DNA of 64,000 nt from Streptomyces griseosporeus (GTDB lineage: Bacteria; Actinomycetota; Actinomycetes; Streptomycetales; Streptomycetaceae). The stretch is from assembly GCF_014656055.1 (NCBI RefSeq), contig NZ_BNBR01000001.1:620001-684000 (forward strand), written 5' to 3'. A model generated the notes under the pieces. That model made no database searches. It saw nothing but the letters and a program-made list of their open reading frames with translations, and was not told the origin of the DNA. A program made the position numbers and the translations under genes. Of the stretch, positions 50,771-59,885 are shown one piece after another; position 1 is the stretch's first letter; every line of letters starts with the position of its first letter.

Positions 50771-53014
50771 CTACCCCTGGTCCGCCACGAAGGACGCCAT
50801 CCGGGCCAGGGCCGCGTTCCAGTTGATCGCGGTCTCGTTGGTCGACCAGGACTGGATGTCGTCGATGTAGCAGAACTGACCGGTGCAGCCGGTCAGCTTG
50901 GACTGCGCGTAGGGGTCCTGGATGCTGGAGTTGGGGCCGCCCGCGAGCGTGCCGGCCGGCGGGTTCGGCAGGGCCGGGTCCAGCTCGTGGGCGTACCAGC
51001 GGCTGTGCTGGTTGTGCGAGCTGACCTCGCCGTAGCCGGTGACGTAGGACATGTTCAGGGCGTTGCGGCCGAGGACGTAGTCCATGCTCTGCACGGCGCC
51101 GTCACGGTACTTGGCGCCGCCGGTGATGTCGTAGGCGGTGGCGAGGACGACGGCGTTGTTCAGGACCTGGTGGTTGGAGCCCCAGTCGTACAGGTTGTTG
51201 TCCGGCGCGTAGGGCATGCCGTACGGCTGGGCCTTCAGCGTGGCCAGGTAGCGGTCGGCGCCCCGGACGACGGACTGGCGCACCTTGTCACGGCCGGGCA
51301 GCCGGCTCGGCACGGTGGCGAGGTCGAGGCGGGCCGGGGCGGCCGTGCGGGCCCAGTCGAAGCCGGTCGGGCCGAAGATGTCGGCGGTGTGCACCGGGGA
51401 GGTCAGGACGTACGTCTCGTACTGCTTCTCCCCCGTGCTGAGGTACAGCTCAGCCGCGGCCCAGTAGAACTCGTCCCGCACGTCGTTGTCGTTGTAGGCG
51501 CCGCCGCCGGTGGCGTCGTTCGGGTCGGCGTAGACGTCCGGGTGGGCGAGGGCCGCGGTGAAGGCCGTGCGGGCGGCGGACAGCGCCCTGGCGGCGAAGG
51601 CGGGGTCGTAGGGGCGGTACAGGCGGGCCGCCTGGGCGGCGGTCGCGGCCAGGTTCAGGGTGGCGGCGGTGGTCGGCGGGTGCAGTTCGCGCTTCTGCGG
51701 GTCGGCGCTGGGCAGCAGCGGCAGTCCGGTCCACTGCTCGTCGTGCACCTTGTGGTGGGCCATGCCGGCCAGCGGCTGCCCGGCGGGCACCTGCATCTTC
51801 AGCAGGAACTCCAGCTCCCAGCGGGCCTCGTCGAGGATGTCGGGGACCTTGTTGCCGCTCTCTGGCAGGGCCAGGGTGCCGTCGCGGAGCTTGTCCGCCT
51901 GCCCGGTGCGGGCCAGCTTCTCGCGCTCGTAGGTGCTGAGCAGCTCCCAGGTGGTGATGCCGCCGTTGACGACGTACTTGCCGTGGTCGCCGGCGTCGTA
52001 CCAGCCGCCCGTGACGTCGAGGCGGTAGTCGCACACGCCCGGCTGGCAGGGCACGTTCCCGTCGCCCTGGTTCGGGGCCACGTCGACGTGCCCGGCGGCG
52101 CGGCCGTAGCCGGGGCGCAGGTCGTCGCGGATCGGGGTGCCGCTGCGCTGGGTGTAGTAGTACTTCACCGCGTCCAGCCGCAGCTTCTCGTAGGCGGCCG
52201 TGCCGATGTCGAAGGGGCGGCTGGTCTCGCCGTCCGCGACCAGGGTGAAGCCCTGCCCGCTCCCCCGGTAGGCGCCGAAGTCGACGGAGTGGACGTTCTG
52301 CCCGGAGGAGACGTCGGTGCCGCGGGGCACGGTCCAGCCGCGGGCGACGGTGGTGCCGCGGGCGTTCTTCAGCTGCCAGGGCAGCCGGGTGCCGGCGTCG
52401 GTGACGAGGGTGGCGTTCTTCGGCCCGGCGGGCAGATAGGCGACCTGGTTGACGCGGACCCGCGGCCCGGTGTCGGGCTCGTACGGCGCGGGGGCCACCC
52501 CGCCGAGCAGGGACACGTCGTCCACGCAGAACCGCCAGGGGTCCGCCGACCCGCCGACCTGGAAGGAGACCTGGGCCTGGGCGCTGTCGACCGGGGAGGT
52601 GAAGGTGTAGCTGTAGGTGCTGCCGTCCGCGCTGAGCTGGGGGCTCTCCTCGTACCAGGTGTCGTACGGCGCCGTCTGCAGCCCCACCAGCGCCCGGACG
52701 ACGTGTCCCGCGGGGACGCCGGAGGCGGCGAAGGAGAAGCGGTACGTCTCGCCCTTGGTGAGCGTGATGTCGTTCTGGCCGACGGAGGCGTCCCAGCGGT
52801 TGGTGGTGCCGCCGGGCACGTCGGCGCACAGCCGTCCGCCGTCGACGGCGGCGTTGACGTTGCCGCTGGCCCACCAGTCCTGCGTGCCGGCGTCGAAGGT
52901 GCCGTTCCTGACCTGCTCGACCTCGTCGGCGCCGGCCTGCTGGGCGGGCAGGGCGGTGGCCGCCGCCGCCAGCAGCGCGGCGAGGGGCAGCAGGGCGGTA
53001 CTGCGTCGTTTCAC
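50771..53014 (-). CDS. Secreted glycoside hydrolase family 9 endoglucanase
   Basis: The GTG at 53014 (GAGGAG upstream) gives 747 residues: signal peptide (about 1-29), a CBM4/9-like domain (about 30-175), an Ig-like CelD_N domain (about 180-275) and the GH9 catalytic domain (about 280-745). Catalytic motifs are visible: [13 protein letters not shown] with the base aspartates and a C-terminal active-site region [19 protein letters not shown] with the acid Glu. It would cut beta-1,4-glucan outside the cell. Two CebR-type boxes upstream indicate cellobiose-controlled expression. The order of domains is usual for actinobacterial GH9 cellulases. Confidence 0.92.
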   Translation of the reverse strand: MKRRSTALLPLAALLAAAATALPAQQAGADEVEQVRNGTFDAGTQDWWASGNVNAAVDGGRLCADVPGGTTNRWDASVGQNDITLTKGETYRFSFAASGVPAGHVVRALVGLQTAPYDTWYEESPQLSADGSTYSYTFTSPVDSAQAQVSFQVGGSADPWRFCVDDVSLLGGVAPAPYEPDTGPRVRVNQVAYLPAGPKNATLVTDAGTRLPWQLKNARGTTVARGWTVPRGTDVSSGQNVHSVDFGAYRGSGQGFTLVADGETSRPFDIGTAAYEKLRLDAVKYYYTQRSGTPIRDDLRPGYGRAAGHVDVAPNQGDGNVPCQPGVCDYRLDVTGGWYDAGDHGKYVVNGGITTWELLSTYEREKLARTGQADKLRDGTLALPESGNKVPDILDEARWELEFLLKMQVPAGQPLAGMAHHKVHDEQWTGLPLLPSADPQKRELHPPTTAATLNLAATAAQAARLYRPYDPAFAARALSAARTAFTAALAHPDVYADPNDATGGGAYNDNDVRDEFYWAAAELYLSTGEKQYETYVLTSPVHTADIFGPTGFDWARTAAPARLDLATVPSRLPGRDKVRQSVVRGADRYLATLKAQPYGMPYAPDNNLYDWGSNHQVLNNAVVLATAYDITGGAKYRDGAVQSMDYVLGRNALNMSYVTGYGEVSSHNQHSRWYAHELDPALPNPPAGTLAGGPNSSIQDPYAQSKLTGCTGQFCYIDDIQSWSTNETAINWNAALARMASFVADQG

Positions 53015-53050
53015 GTCTGGGCTCCTCGGGGAGTGCGGGTGACGCTCGGG

Positions 53051-53088
53051 TTGGAAGCGCTCCCAATCCAGAAGTGGGAGCGCTCCCA
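53051..53088. promoter_or_regulatory. Two CebR-type operator boxes upstream of the GH9 gene
   Basis: TGGGAGCGCTCCCA (53075-53088) is a perfect palindrome equal to the known Streptomyces CebR box. A second, one-mismatch copy, TTGGAAGCGCTCCCAA, lies at 53051-53066 with its centre 23 bp away. Both lie 37-75 bp upstream of the GTG. CebR represses cellulose-use genes until cello-oligosaccharides are present. Confidence 0.85.
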
Positions 53089-53183
53089 AACGCGACGCAG
53101 GACATGGTTGTTGCAGGCATGACATCCGTCAACGGTCCGGACGGGACTGGACCGAACCGGGTCCCCGCCCGGACCGTCCCGGA

Positions 53184-53207
53184 CCCGGTCCGGCGCGCCG
53201 GACCGGG
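53184..53207 (-). terminator. Perfect 24-bp palindrome after the GH2 gene
   Basis: CCCGGTCC at 53184 and GGACCGGG at 53200 flank GGCGCGCC, giving a fully self-complementary 24-base sequence 22 bp past the GH2 stop. Several further CCGGAC copies surround it. It probably terminates the GH2 transcript. Confidence 0.6.
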
Positions 53208-53229
53208 CAGGTGAGACCGGCCGGACGGG

Positions 53230-56200
53230 CTATGCGCCCGGGACCTCCAGCCGGCTGATGCGGACCGCGCCCCGGACCTCGCCCGGGTGGGCGCTGGTCA
53301 GGGTCAGCCGCACCCGGGAGCCGCGCACCGCGTCGAAGGTGACGACCGTCGGCGCGTCCGAGGCCGAGGCCCAGGCGACGGACGCCCCGGTGACCGGCGC
53401 CCAGCGCTCGCCGTCCCAGACGGCGGCCTCGACGGCGGCGGGCAGGCTGTGGCCGGCGTCGGTGGTGAAGGACGCCTCCACGCGGTCGATCGTGCGGGTC
53501 CTGCCGAAGTCCAGCGACACCCAGTCCTTCGGGCGGGCCCCGCGGAAGGCGGGCAGCAGCGCGGTGGCCGCCTTGTCGAAGGCGTTGGACCAGCCGGTGG
53601 CCGGGTCGCCGTCGAGCATCGCGGCGGGCAGGGTGTCGGGGCGGCCGGAGTAACCGGCGTCGGCGTGCGGGTAGGCGGGCGGGGCCGGGAAGTCGGGCGC
53701 GAACCGGGCGGGCGGGGTGGTGGCCGCCGAGCGGGCCGCGGTGGTGCGCGCGGTCGCCGTACCGGCGCGCAGGCCGTCGGCGCGGGCCGTCACCTTCAGC
53801 GCGCCCGGGTTCGTGCCGGCGCGGACGATGGCCAGGGCCTTGCCGTGGAAGGCGGTGCGGGTGGTGGCCTGGTAGCGCTCGGCGCTCTCCTGCCGGCCGT
53901 TGTCCAGCCCGGCCGGCGAGCCGCCGCGCACGTCGGAGGTGATCAGGTCCTCGGCGTCGGGGACGACCGTGCCGCGGGCGTCGACGATCTCGGCGGTGAC
54001 GAAGAGGAGGGAGCGGCCGTCGGCGGGCAGCGCGTCGCGGTCCGGGGTGAGCCGGACGGCGTGCGGGCGGCCCGCGGTGCGCAGCACGTCGGTGGCGACG
54101 ACCTTGCCGCCGCGCCGGGCGACCGCCTTCAGCTCGCCCGGCTCGAAGGGCACCTTCCACGTCAGGTGGAGCTTGCCGGCGCTGCCGTTGGGGCTGGTGT
54201 AGCTGCCCGGCCAGGGGCCGTCGGTGAAGGTCTTGTCGTCGCCGGTGGCCTCGGTGGTCTCCAGGTACTCCCTGCCGTCCGCCGTCTTCTTGCGGTCGAA
54301 CCTCCGCACGCCGAGCGACTCGCCGTTCAGGTACAGCTCGACGGTGTCGGCGTTGGCGTACGCCCACACCTCGACGGTCTCCCCCGGCTCGTGGTTCCAG
54401 CTCATGGGGAGCAGGTGGACCATCGGCTCGTCGGTCCACTGGCTGCGGAACAGCCAGTACATGTCCTTGGGGAAGCCGGCGGTGTCGACCGCGCCGAAGA
54501 AGGAGGCCTTCACGGGGAAGACGTCGTACGGCGTCGGCTCGCCGATGTAGTCGATGCCGGACCACAGGAACTGCCCGGCGAACCACTTGCGGTCCCGGTC
54601 CTTCTTGAGGCCGTACTCGCCGCTCATGGTCCAGGAGGCGAGGTTGTTGTCGTAGGAGGAGGTGGCCCGTCTGCCGGGGGTGTGGTTCTCGCCGGTGTTG
54701 AGGTGCTCCGGCTCCTGGTACGTGCCGCGGGTGGAGGTCTCCGAGGAGGACTCCGACTCGAAGAGGAACAGGTGCGGGTAGGCCGCGTGCAGGGCGTCCA
54801 CCGACTTGGCGGTGTTGTAGTTCAGGCCGAGGCCGTCGAGCTTGGCGAGCATCAGGTCGGCGGCGGAGCCCTTGGCGGGCAGGCGGCGGTACTTGTCGGA
54901 GCCGATGACGAGCGGGCGGGTGGCGTCGGCGGCGCGGATCGCGGCGATGATGCGGTCGGCCATGGCCAGGCCCGCGGTGGAGGTGGAGTCGGGGATCTCG
55001 TTGCCGATGGACCACATCACCACGGCCGGTGAGTTGCGGGCGGCGAGGACCATCTCGGTGGCGTCCTTCTCGCACCACTCGTCGAAGAACCGTCCGTAGT
55101 CGTGGCGGGTCTTGCCGGTCCGCCAGCAGTCGAAGGCCTCCACCAGCATCACGATGCCCAGCTCCTCGCAGATCCGGATCATCTCGGGCGAGGGCGGGTT
55201 GTGCGAGGTGCGGAAGGCGTTCACGCCCATCGACTTCATGATCGTCATCTGGCGGCGGATCGCGTCGGTGTGCACGGCGGCGCCGAGCGCGCCGAGGTCG
55301 TGGTGGAGGTCGACGCCCTTGATCTTGGTGTGGACGCCGTTGAGGTGGAAGCCCTCGTCCGGGTCGAAGCGGAAGGTGCGGATCCCGAAGGGGGTGCGAT
55401 GGCTGTCGGTGCGGCGGCCGCCGACGCGCAGCTCGGTGTGGAGGGTGTAGCGGTGCCCGGGGGTGGCGATGTCCCACAGCAGGGGGTCCGGGACGGTCAG
55501 CTCGTGGGTCTCGGTGCGGGTGTCCGCGACCGGCACGGTGGTGGCGGTGCGGGCCACGGTGCGGCCGTCGGGGCCGGTGATCCGGGAGCGGATCTCGACG
55601 TCGGCGCCGGCGCCGGAGGCGTTCACCACGGTGGTCGCCACCCGTACCAGCGCGCGGTCCCCGGTGACCTGCGGTGTGGTGACGTACGTGCCCCAGCGGC
55701 CGACGTGCACCGGCTCGGTGACGACGAGGCGGGCCTCGCGGTAGATGCCGCTGCCGGAGTACCAGCGGCTGCTGGGCAGCTGGTTGCGCACCTTCACCGC
55801 GAGGACGTTCTCGGTGGTGCCGTCGGTGTGCAGCAGGCCGGTGAGGTCGAGGGCGAAACCGGTGTAGCCGTAGGGGTGGCGGCCGGCCTCGGTGCCGTTG
55901 CAGTAGACGTACGCGTCCATGTAGACGCCGTCGAACTCGACCGAGATCCGCTTCCCGGCGAGGGCGGGCGGCAGGGTGAAGGCGAGCCGGTACCAGCCGA
56001 GGCCGCCGGGGAAGAAGCCGGTGCCGCTGGTGGTGCCGTGCTCGGTGGTCGGGGCCTGCTCGATGCTCCAGTCGTGCGGCACGGCCACCGTGCGCCAGGC
56101 GGAGTCGTCGTACGCCGGGTCGGCGGCCCCCGCGTAGGCGCCCGTGGGGTCGTCGGCACCGTCGGGGTCGGCCAGGGCGAACCGCCAGCCGTCGCGCAGG

Positions 56201-56337
56201 GCGAGGGTGCGGCGGCCGGCGGCCCGGCCGGCGGGGTCGGCGTCGTCGGCGGCCCAGGCCGCCGGGGTGGTCGCGAGTGCTCCGGCCGCGGGCGCGGCGG
56301 CGGAGGCGATCAGGACCGATCTGCGTGTGACCGTCAT
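53230..56337 (-). CDS. Secreted glycoside hydrolase family 2 enzyme with F5/8 type C domain
   Basis: The 1035-residue protein begins with a Tat-like signal (TRRSVLIASAAAPAAGAL; cleavage near AWAADD, residue 30). GH2 sugar-binding and Ig-like domains (about 45-310) precede the TIM barrel, with the acid/base Glu in VVMWSIGNEIPD and the nucleophile in FLFESESSSETS. DUF4982-like and Ig domains follow, and the last 150 residues form a discoidin-like carbohydrate-binding domain (WVSLDFGRTRTIDRVEASF). It is beta-galactosidase- or beta-glucuronidase-like; specificity is unknown. It is followed by the palindrome at 53184. Confidence 0.9.
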   Translation of the reverse strand: MTVTRRSVLIASAAAPAAGALATTPAAWAADDADPAGRAAGRRTLALRDGWRFALADPDGADDPTGAYAGAADPAYDDSAWRTVAVPHDWSIEQAPTTEHGTTSGTGFFPGGLGWYRLAFTLPPALAGKRISVEFDGVYMDAYVYCNGTEAGRHPYGYTGFALDLTGLLHTDGTTENVLAVKVRNQLPSSRWYSGSGIYREARLVVTEPVHVGRWGTYVTTPQVTGDRALVRVATTVVNASGAGADVEIRSRITGPDGRTVARTATTVPVADTRTETHELTVPDPLLWDIATPGHRYTLHTELRVGGRRTDSHRTPFGIRTFRFDPDEGFHLNGVHTKIKGVDLHHDLGALGAAVHTDAIRRQMTIMKSMGVNAFRTSHNPPSPEMIRICEELGIVMLVEAFDCWRTGKTRHDYGRFFDEWCEKDATEMVLAARNSPAVVMWSIGNEIPDSTSTAGLAMADRIIAAIRAADATRPLVIGSDKYRRLPAKGSAADLMLAKLDGLGLNYNTAKSVDALHAAYPHLFLFESESSSETSTRGTYQEPEHLNTGENHTPGRRATSSYDNNLASWTMSGEYGLKKDRDRKWFAGQFLWSGIDYIGEPTPYDVFPVKASFFGAVDTAGFPKDMYWLFRSQWTDEPMVHLLPMSWNHEPGETVEVWAYANADTVELYLNGESLGVRRFDRKKTADGREYLETTEATGDDKTFTDGPWPGSYTSPNGSAGKLHLTWKVPFEPGELKAVARRGGKVVATDVLRTAGRPHAVRLTPDRDALPADGRSLLFVTAEIVDARGTVVPDAEDLITSDVRGGSPAGLDNGRQESAERYQATTRTAFHGKALAIVRAGTNPGALKVTARADGLRAGTATARTTAARSAATTPPARFAPDFPAPPAYPHADAGYSGRPDTLPAAMLDGDPATGWSNAFDKAATALLPAFRGARPKDWVSLDFGRTRTIDRVEASFTTDAGHSLPAAVEAAVWDGERWAPVTGASVAWASASDAPTVVTFDAVRGSRVRLTLTSAHPGEVRGAVRISRLEVPGA

Positions 56338-56546
56338 TGGCGGCTCCCCCTCATCAGGGCCCAGAATTAATCACAACTGATCGCGAACAAACAGAATCTG
56401 ACGACATCGCACATGGGCCCGTCAAGGGCCGGTGACCTTCTTCCGCTGTCCTCCGCCGGACCGCTCCCCGGTCCCCCGAGGCGGGGCGGGAGCGCGGCGT
56501 CCGTTCCCGTCCGCGCGGCCCGGCGACGCACTAGGCTGGGACGCAC
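56338..56546. promoter_or_regulatory. Divergent promoter region with AT-rich island
   Basis: This 209-bp spacer between the GH2 gene and the second SpoIIE gene contains an AT-rich patch at about 56366-56400 (AATTAATCACAACTGATCGC and more), strikingly AT-rich against its surroundings. It lies at the position of the GH2 promoter and operator. No CebR box is present. The right side carries TAGGCT (56532-56537) for the SpoIIE gene. Confidence 0.45.
56532..56537 (+). promoter_or_regulatory. -10-like TAGGCT for a near-leaderless start
   Basis: TAGGCT lies nine bases before the GTG at 56547, without a Shine-Dalgarno sequence between. A transcript would begin at or within a few bases of the start codon. 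No good -35 is visible. Confidence 0.4.
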
Positions 56547-58970
56547 GTGCAACATCTGTTCACTGTGAGTGCGCGCGATGGAGTGGCGAGGATGAGCCCG
56601 GACGACCCGTTCGACGACGCCGCGACGGCACGGGCTGTCATCGCCGAGAACGGCACCCTGACCGGGTGGAACCACGGCGCTCAGCGCCTGCTCGGCTGGA
56701 CCCCCGACGAGGTCGTCGGCCGTCCCGCCGTCCGCCTGCTGGCCGGCGCCGACGCGGGCCCGGCCCCCGCCGGACCGCGCTGGGACGGCACTCTCACCCT
56801 GCGCCACCGCGACGGGCACGCCCTGCCGGTGTGGCTGCTCGCCCACCGCCTCTCCGGGGACGGCGACCGCCCGGCCCGCTGGCTGGTGGTCACCCCGGTG
56901 GCCGGCGACGCCGCCCCCGCCCCGCAGGACCTGCCGGGCGTGGACGGGCTGATGCAGTCGCCGTGCGCGGTCGCCGTCTACGACGGGCGGCTGCGGCTGC
57001 GCCGCATGAACGACGCGATGGCCGAGGTCGTCGGGCTGCCCCCGGAGCGGCTGCGGGGCCTCACCCTGGCGGAGATCGGCGGCAAGCCGCAGAGCGAGGA
57101 GCTGGAGCGGCGGCTGCGCGAGGTGCTCGCGACCGGCCGGCCGCAGGACGTGCACACCTCCATGCGCACCGGCGCCGGGGAGCGGGAGCACGCCTGGCTG
57201 GCCCGGATGGCTCCGCTGACCGACGGCGCGGGCCGGGTGCACGGGGTGTGCCTGGCCGCGCACGACATCACCGAGATGCACCGGGCCCGCGAGCGGCTCC
57301 AGCTGGTCAACGAGGCCAGCGTGCGCATCGGCAGCACCCTCGACGTCACCCGTACGGCGCAGGAGCTGGCGGACGTGTGCGTGCCCGCGCTCGCCGACCT
57401 CGTCAGCGTCGACCTGCTCGACGTGGCCGACCAGCCCGGCGAGCCCCCGGTGCGGCTGACCGCGCCCGTCAGTCTGCGCCGTATCGCCCACCGGTCGGTC
57501 AGCGCCGGCACGCCCGAGGCCGCGGCCAAGCCCGGCGAGGTGCAGTCCTACCCGGCGGCCTCGCCGCAGGCCGACTCGCTCGTCCAGGGCCGCACCATCA
57601 TCGCCTCGTCCGGCACGGGCAGCCTGCAGCGGTGGCTCGCCTGGGACCCGGTGCGCCACGCCCGCGCCCAGGAGTTCGGCGTGCACACCACGATGTCCGT
57701 GCCGATCCGGGCCCGCGGCACGACGCTCGGCGTGGCGGTCCTCACCCGCTTCCGCCGGCCGGAGCCGTTCACCCCGGACGACGTGCTGCTCGCGGAGGAG
57801 GTCACCGCGCGGGCCGCCGTGTGCATCGACAACGCCCGCCGCTACTCCCGCGAGCGCGAGACCGCCCTGGCCCTGCAGCGCAGCCTGCTGCCGCGCAACC
57901 TGCCGCGCACGGCGGCCGTGCGGGCGGCGTCCCGCTATCTGCCGGCGGCGCGCTCGGGGGTGGGCGGCGACTGGTTCGACGTGATCCCGCTGTCCGGGAT
58001 GCGGGTCGCGATGGTCGTCGGCGACGTCGTGGGGCAGGGCATCCAGGCATCGGCCACGATGGGCCGGCTGCGCACCGCCGTGCGCACGCTCGCCGACATC
58101 GACCTCACCCCCGACGAGCTGCTCACCCACCTCGACGACCTGGTGGTACGGCTCTCGGAGGAGGCCGGCGACCAGGGCAGCCCCGGCGAGGTCGGCGCCA
58201 CCTGCCTGTACGCCGTGTACGACCCGGTGTCGCGGCGCTGCACCATCGCCCGCGCCGGGCACGCCCCGCCGGTGCTGCTCCCCCCGGACGGACCGCCGCG
58301 CCGGGTGCCGGTGCCCGCCGGTCCCCCGCTGGGCGTGGGCGGGCTGCCGTTCGAGTGCACGGAGGTGGAGCTGCGCGAGGGCAGCGTGCTCGCCTTCTAC
58401 ACGGACGGTCTGATCGAGGCGCGCGGCGGGGACGCCGACGCCGGGTTCCGCGCGCTGTGCGAGGCGCTCGCCGCCGGCGCGGGCTCCCTGGAGGAGAGCT
58501 GCGACCGGATCCTGCGCGCCCTGCTGCCGCCCGGCGGCACCGCCGACGACGTGGCCCTGCTGCTGGCCCGTACCCAGGGGCTGCCCGCCTCCCGGGTGGC
58601 GACCTGGGACATCCCGGCCGACCCCGCGCTGGTCGGGCCCATCCGCAAGCAGGTGGTGGACCAGCTTGAGGCCTGGGCGCTTCTGGAGGCGTCCTTCACC
58701 GCCGAGCTGGTCGTCAGCGAGCTGGTCACCAACGCCATCCGGTACGGCACACCGCCCATCCGGCTGCGGCTGATCCACGACGCGGCCACGCTGATCTGCG
58801 AGGTGTCCGACACCAGCCACACCGCGCCGCACCTGCGCCGGGCGAAGACCTGGGACGAGGGCGGCCGGGGCCTGCTGCTGGTCGCCCAGCTGACCCAGCG
58901 CTGGGGCAGCCGGCACACCACGGACGGCAAGACCATCTGGGCCGAACTCGTTCTGCTGGAGCAGGAGTAG
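56547..58970 (+). CDS. SpoIIE-type PP2C phosphatase with PAS/GAF sensors and HATPase domain (second copy)
   Basis: The 807-residue protein has two PAS domains (about 15-110 and 130-250), a GAF domain (about 255-430), a SpoIIE/PP2C phosphatase (about 450-655; GGDWFDVIPL, VVGDVVGQG, ADDVALLLA) and an HATPase_c domain (about 665-805; VVSELVTNAIRYG). It should act on STAS-type anti-sigma antagonists and bind sigma factors or kin through the HATPase part. The GTG at 56547 follows a TAGGCT box and may be leaderless; ATG 56592 is an alternative. It is a paralogue of the protein at 21127. PAS and GAF ligands are unknown. Confidence 0.88.
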   Translation: MQHLFTVSARDGVARMSPDDPFDDAATARAVIAENGTLTGWNHGAQRLLGWTPDEVVGRPAVRLLAGADAGPAPAGPRWDGTLTLRHRDGHALPVWLLAHRLSGDGDRPARWLVVTPVAGDAAPAPQDLPGVDGLMQSPCAVAVYDGRLRLRRMNDAMAEVVGLPPERLRGLTLAEIGGKPQSEELERRLREVLATGRPQDVHTSMRTGAGEREHAWLARMAPLTDGAGRVHGVCLAAHDITEMHRARERLQLVNEASVRIGSTLDVTRTAQELADVCVPALADLVSVDLLDVADQPGEPPVRLTAPVSLRRIAHRSVSAGTPEAAAKPGEVQSYPAASPQADSLVQGRTIIASSGTGSLQRWLAWDPVRHARAQEFGVHTTMSVPIRARGTTLGVAVLTRFRRPEPFTPDDVLLAEEVTARAAVCIDNARRYSRERETALALQRSLLPRNLPRTAAVRAASRYLPAARSGVGGDWFDVIPLSGMRVAMVVGDVVGQGIQASATMGRLRTAVRTLADIDLTPDELLTHLDDLVVRLSEEAGDQGSPGEVGATCLYAVYDPVSRRCTIARAGHAPPVLLPPDGPPRRVPVPAGPPLGVGGLPFECTEVELREGSVLAFYTDGLIEARGGDADAGFRALCEALAAGAGSLEESCDRILRALLPPGGTADDVALLLARTQGLPASRVATWDIPADPALVGPIRKQVVDQLEAWALLEASFTAELVVSELVTNAIRYGTPPIRLRLIHDAATLICEVSDTSHTAPHLRRAKTWDEGGRGLLLVAQLTQRWGSRHTTDGKTIWAELVLLEQE

Positions 58971-59015
58971 CGCGCCGGCACGCTTCGGCGCCACGGCACG
59001 GGGCAGACGTCCGGT

Positions 59016-59714
59016 ATGCCTCACACGAAGCGTGCGACGACCGCGATCGTGAGCGTCTGCGCCGTGTCCGCCCTGCTGGCCGGGTGCGGCGGCGGTGACG
59101 GCACCTCCGGCACGACGGGCAGCGCCCCGCGGCCGACGCGTACGGCGGACCCGGCGGGCCCCTCGCACGCCGCGGACACGGCAGGCGCCGCGGGCACCCC
59201 GGGTACGACGCCGTCGGCGAGCCTGCCCGGGGCCTCCACGGGCGGCCCGCGTGAGCCGGCCGGCTCCGCGGGGACGGGGCGCGGCGGCGCGACGACGCGC
59301 TGCCACACCTCCGAGCTGAGCGCGTCCGTCGGCCGCAACGACCCGGGCGCCGGTCAGGAGAACTTCCCCGTCGTCCTCACCAACACCTCCTCCCGCACGT
59401 GCACGGTCCACGGCTTCCCGGGCGCCGCGTTCGTCGGCGCGGACGGGCGGCAGCTGGGCCCGGACCCGCGGCGGGAGCCCGGCGTGACCGCGCGGACGGT
59501 GACGCTGGCGCCCGGGCACAGCGCCTGGGCCGGGCTGCGGTTCGCCAACCCGGAGATCAGCGGGGCGCGCACCGCCGCCCCGGCGGCCCTGCTGGTGACC
59601 CCGCCCGACGAGCGGGACCCGCTGAAGGTGCCGTGGAAGGGCGGGAAGGTGCCGGTCGGCGGGAACGAGTCGGTGGTGTGGCTGTCGGTGTTCGGCCCGG
59701 GCACGGGGCCCTGA
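59016..59714 (+). CDS. DUF4232 lipoprotein
   Basis: The 232-residue precursor has a lipoprotein signal with lipobox LLAGC (Cys near residue 24), then a 70-residue Ser/Thr/Pro/Gly-rich spacer and a DUF4232 domain (about 95-230). The domain's conserved cysteines are in TTRCHTSELSASVG and RTCTVHGFPGAAFV. Members are cell-surface proteins of unknown function, common in Streptomyces. It lies 45 bp after the SpoIIE gene on the same strand. A four-copy DNA repeat follows and includes its stop codon. Confidence 0.85.
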   Translation: MPHTKRATTAIVSVCAVSALLAGCGGGDGTSGTTGSAPRPTRTADPAGPSHAADTAGAAGTPGTTPSASLPGASTGGPREPAGSAGTGRGGATTRCHTSELSASVGRNDPGAGQENFPVVLTNTSSRTCTVHGFPGAAFVGADGRQLGPDPRREPGVTARTVTLAPGHSAWAGLRFANPEISGARTAAPAALLVTPPDERDPLKVPWKGGKVPVGGNESVVWLSVFGPGTGP

Positions 59715-59789
59715 GCGGGCCGGGACACCGCGCCTTGAGGAACCCGGGGAACCGCGCTCTGCGGGACCCGGGCACCGCGCCCTGAGGGA
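59697..59789 (+). repeat. Four imperfect 24-bp repeats around the DUF4232 stop codon
   Basis: Units starting CCGGGCACGGGGCCCTGA, CCGGGACACCGCGCCTTGA, CCGGGGAACCGCGCTCTG and CCGGGCACCGCGCCCTGA follow one another with a period of about 23-24 bp. The first contains the gene's TGA. The repeat was apparently generated by duplication of the 3' end of the gene. Confidence 0.7.
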
Positions 59790-59885
59790 TCCCGAGGGCG
59801 TGCCGCCGTGGCCGACGGCGGGTCTCTTACCTGCACCTGCTTGGATGGGCGGGCTCCACCCTGATCGTGTCCCGGAGGACCCGTC

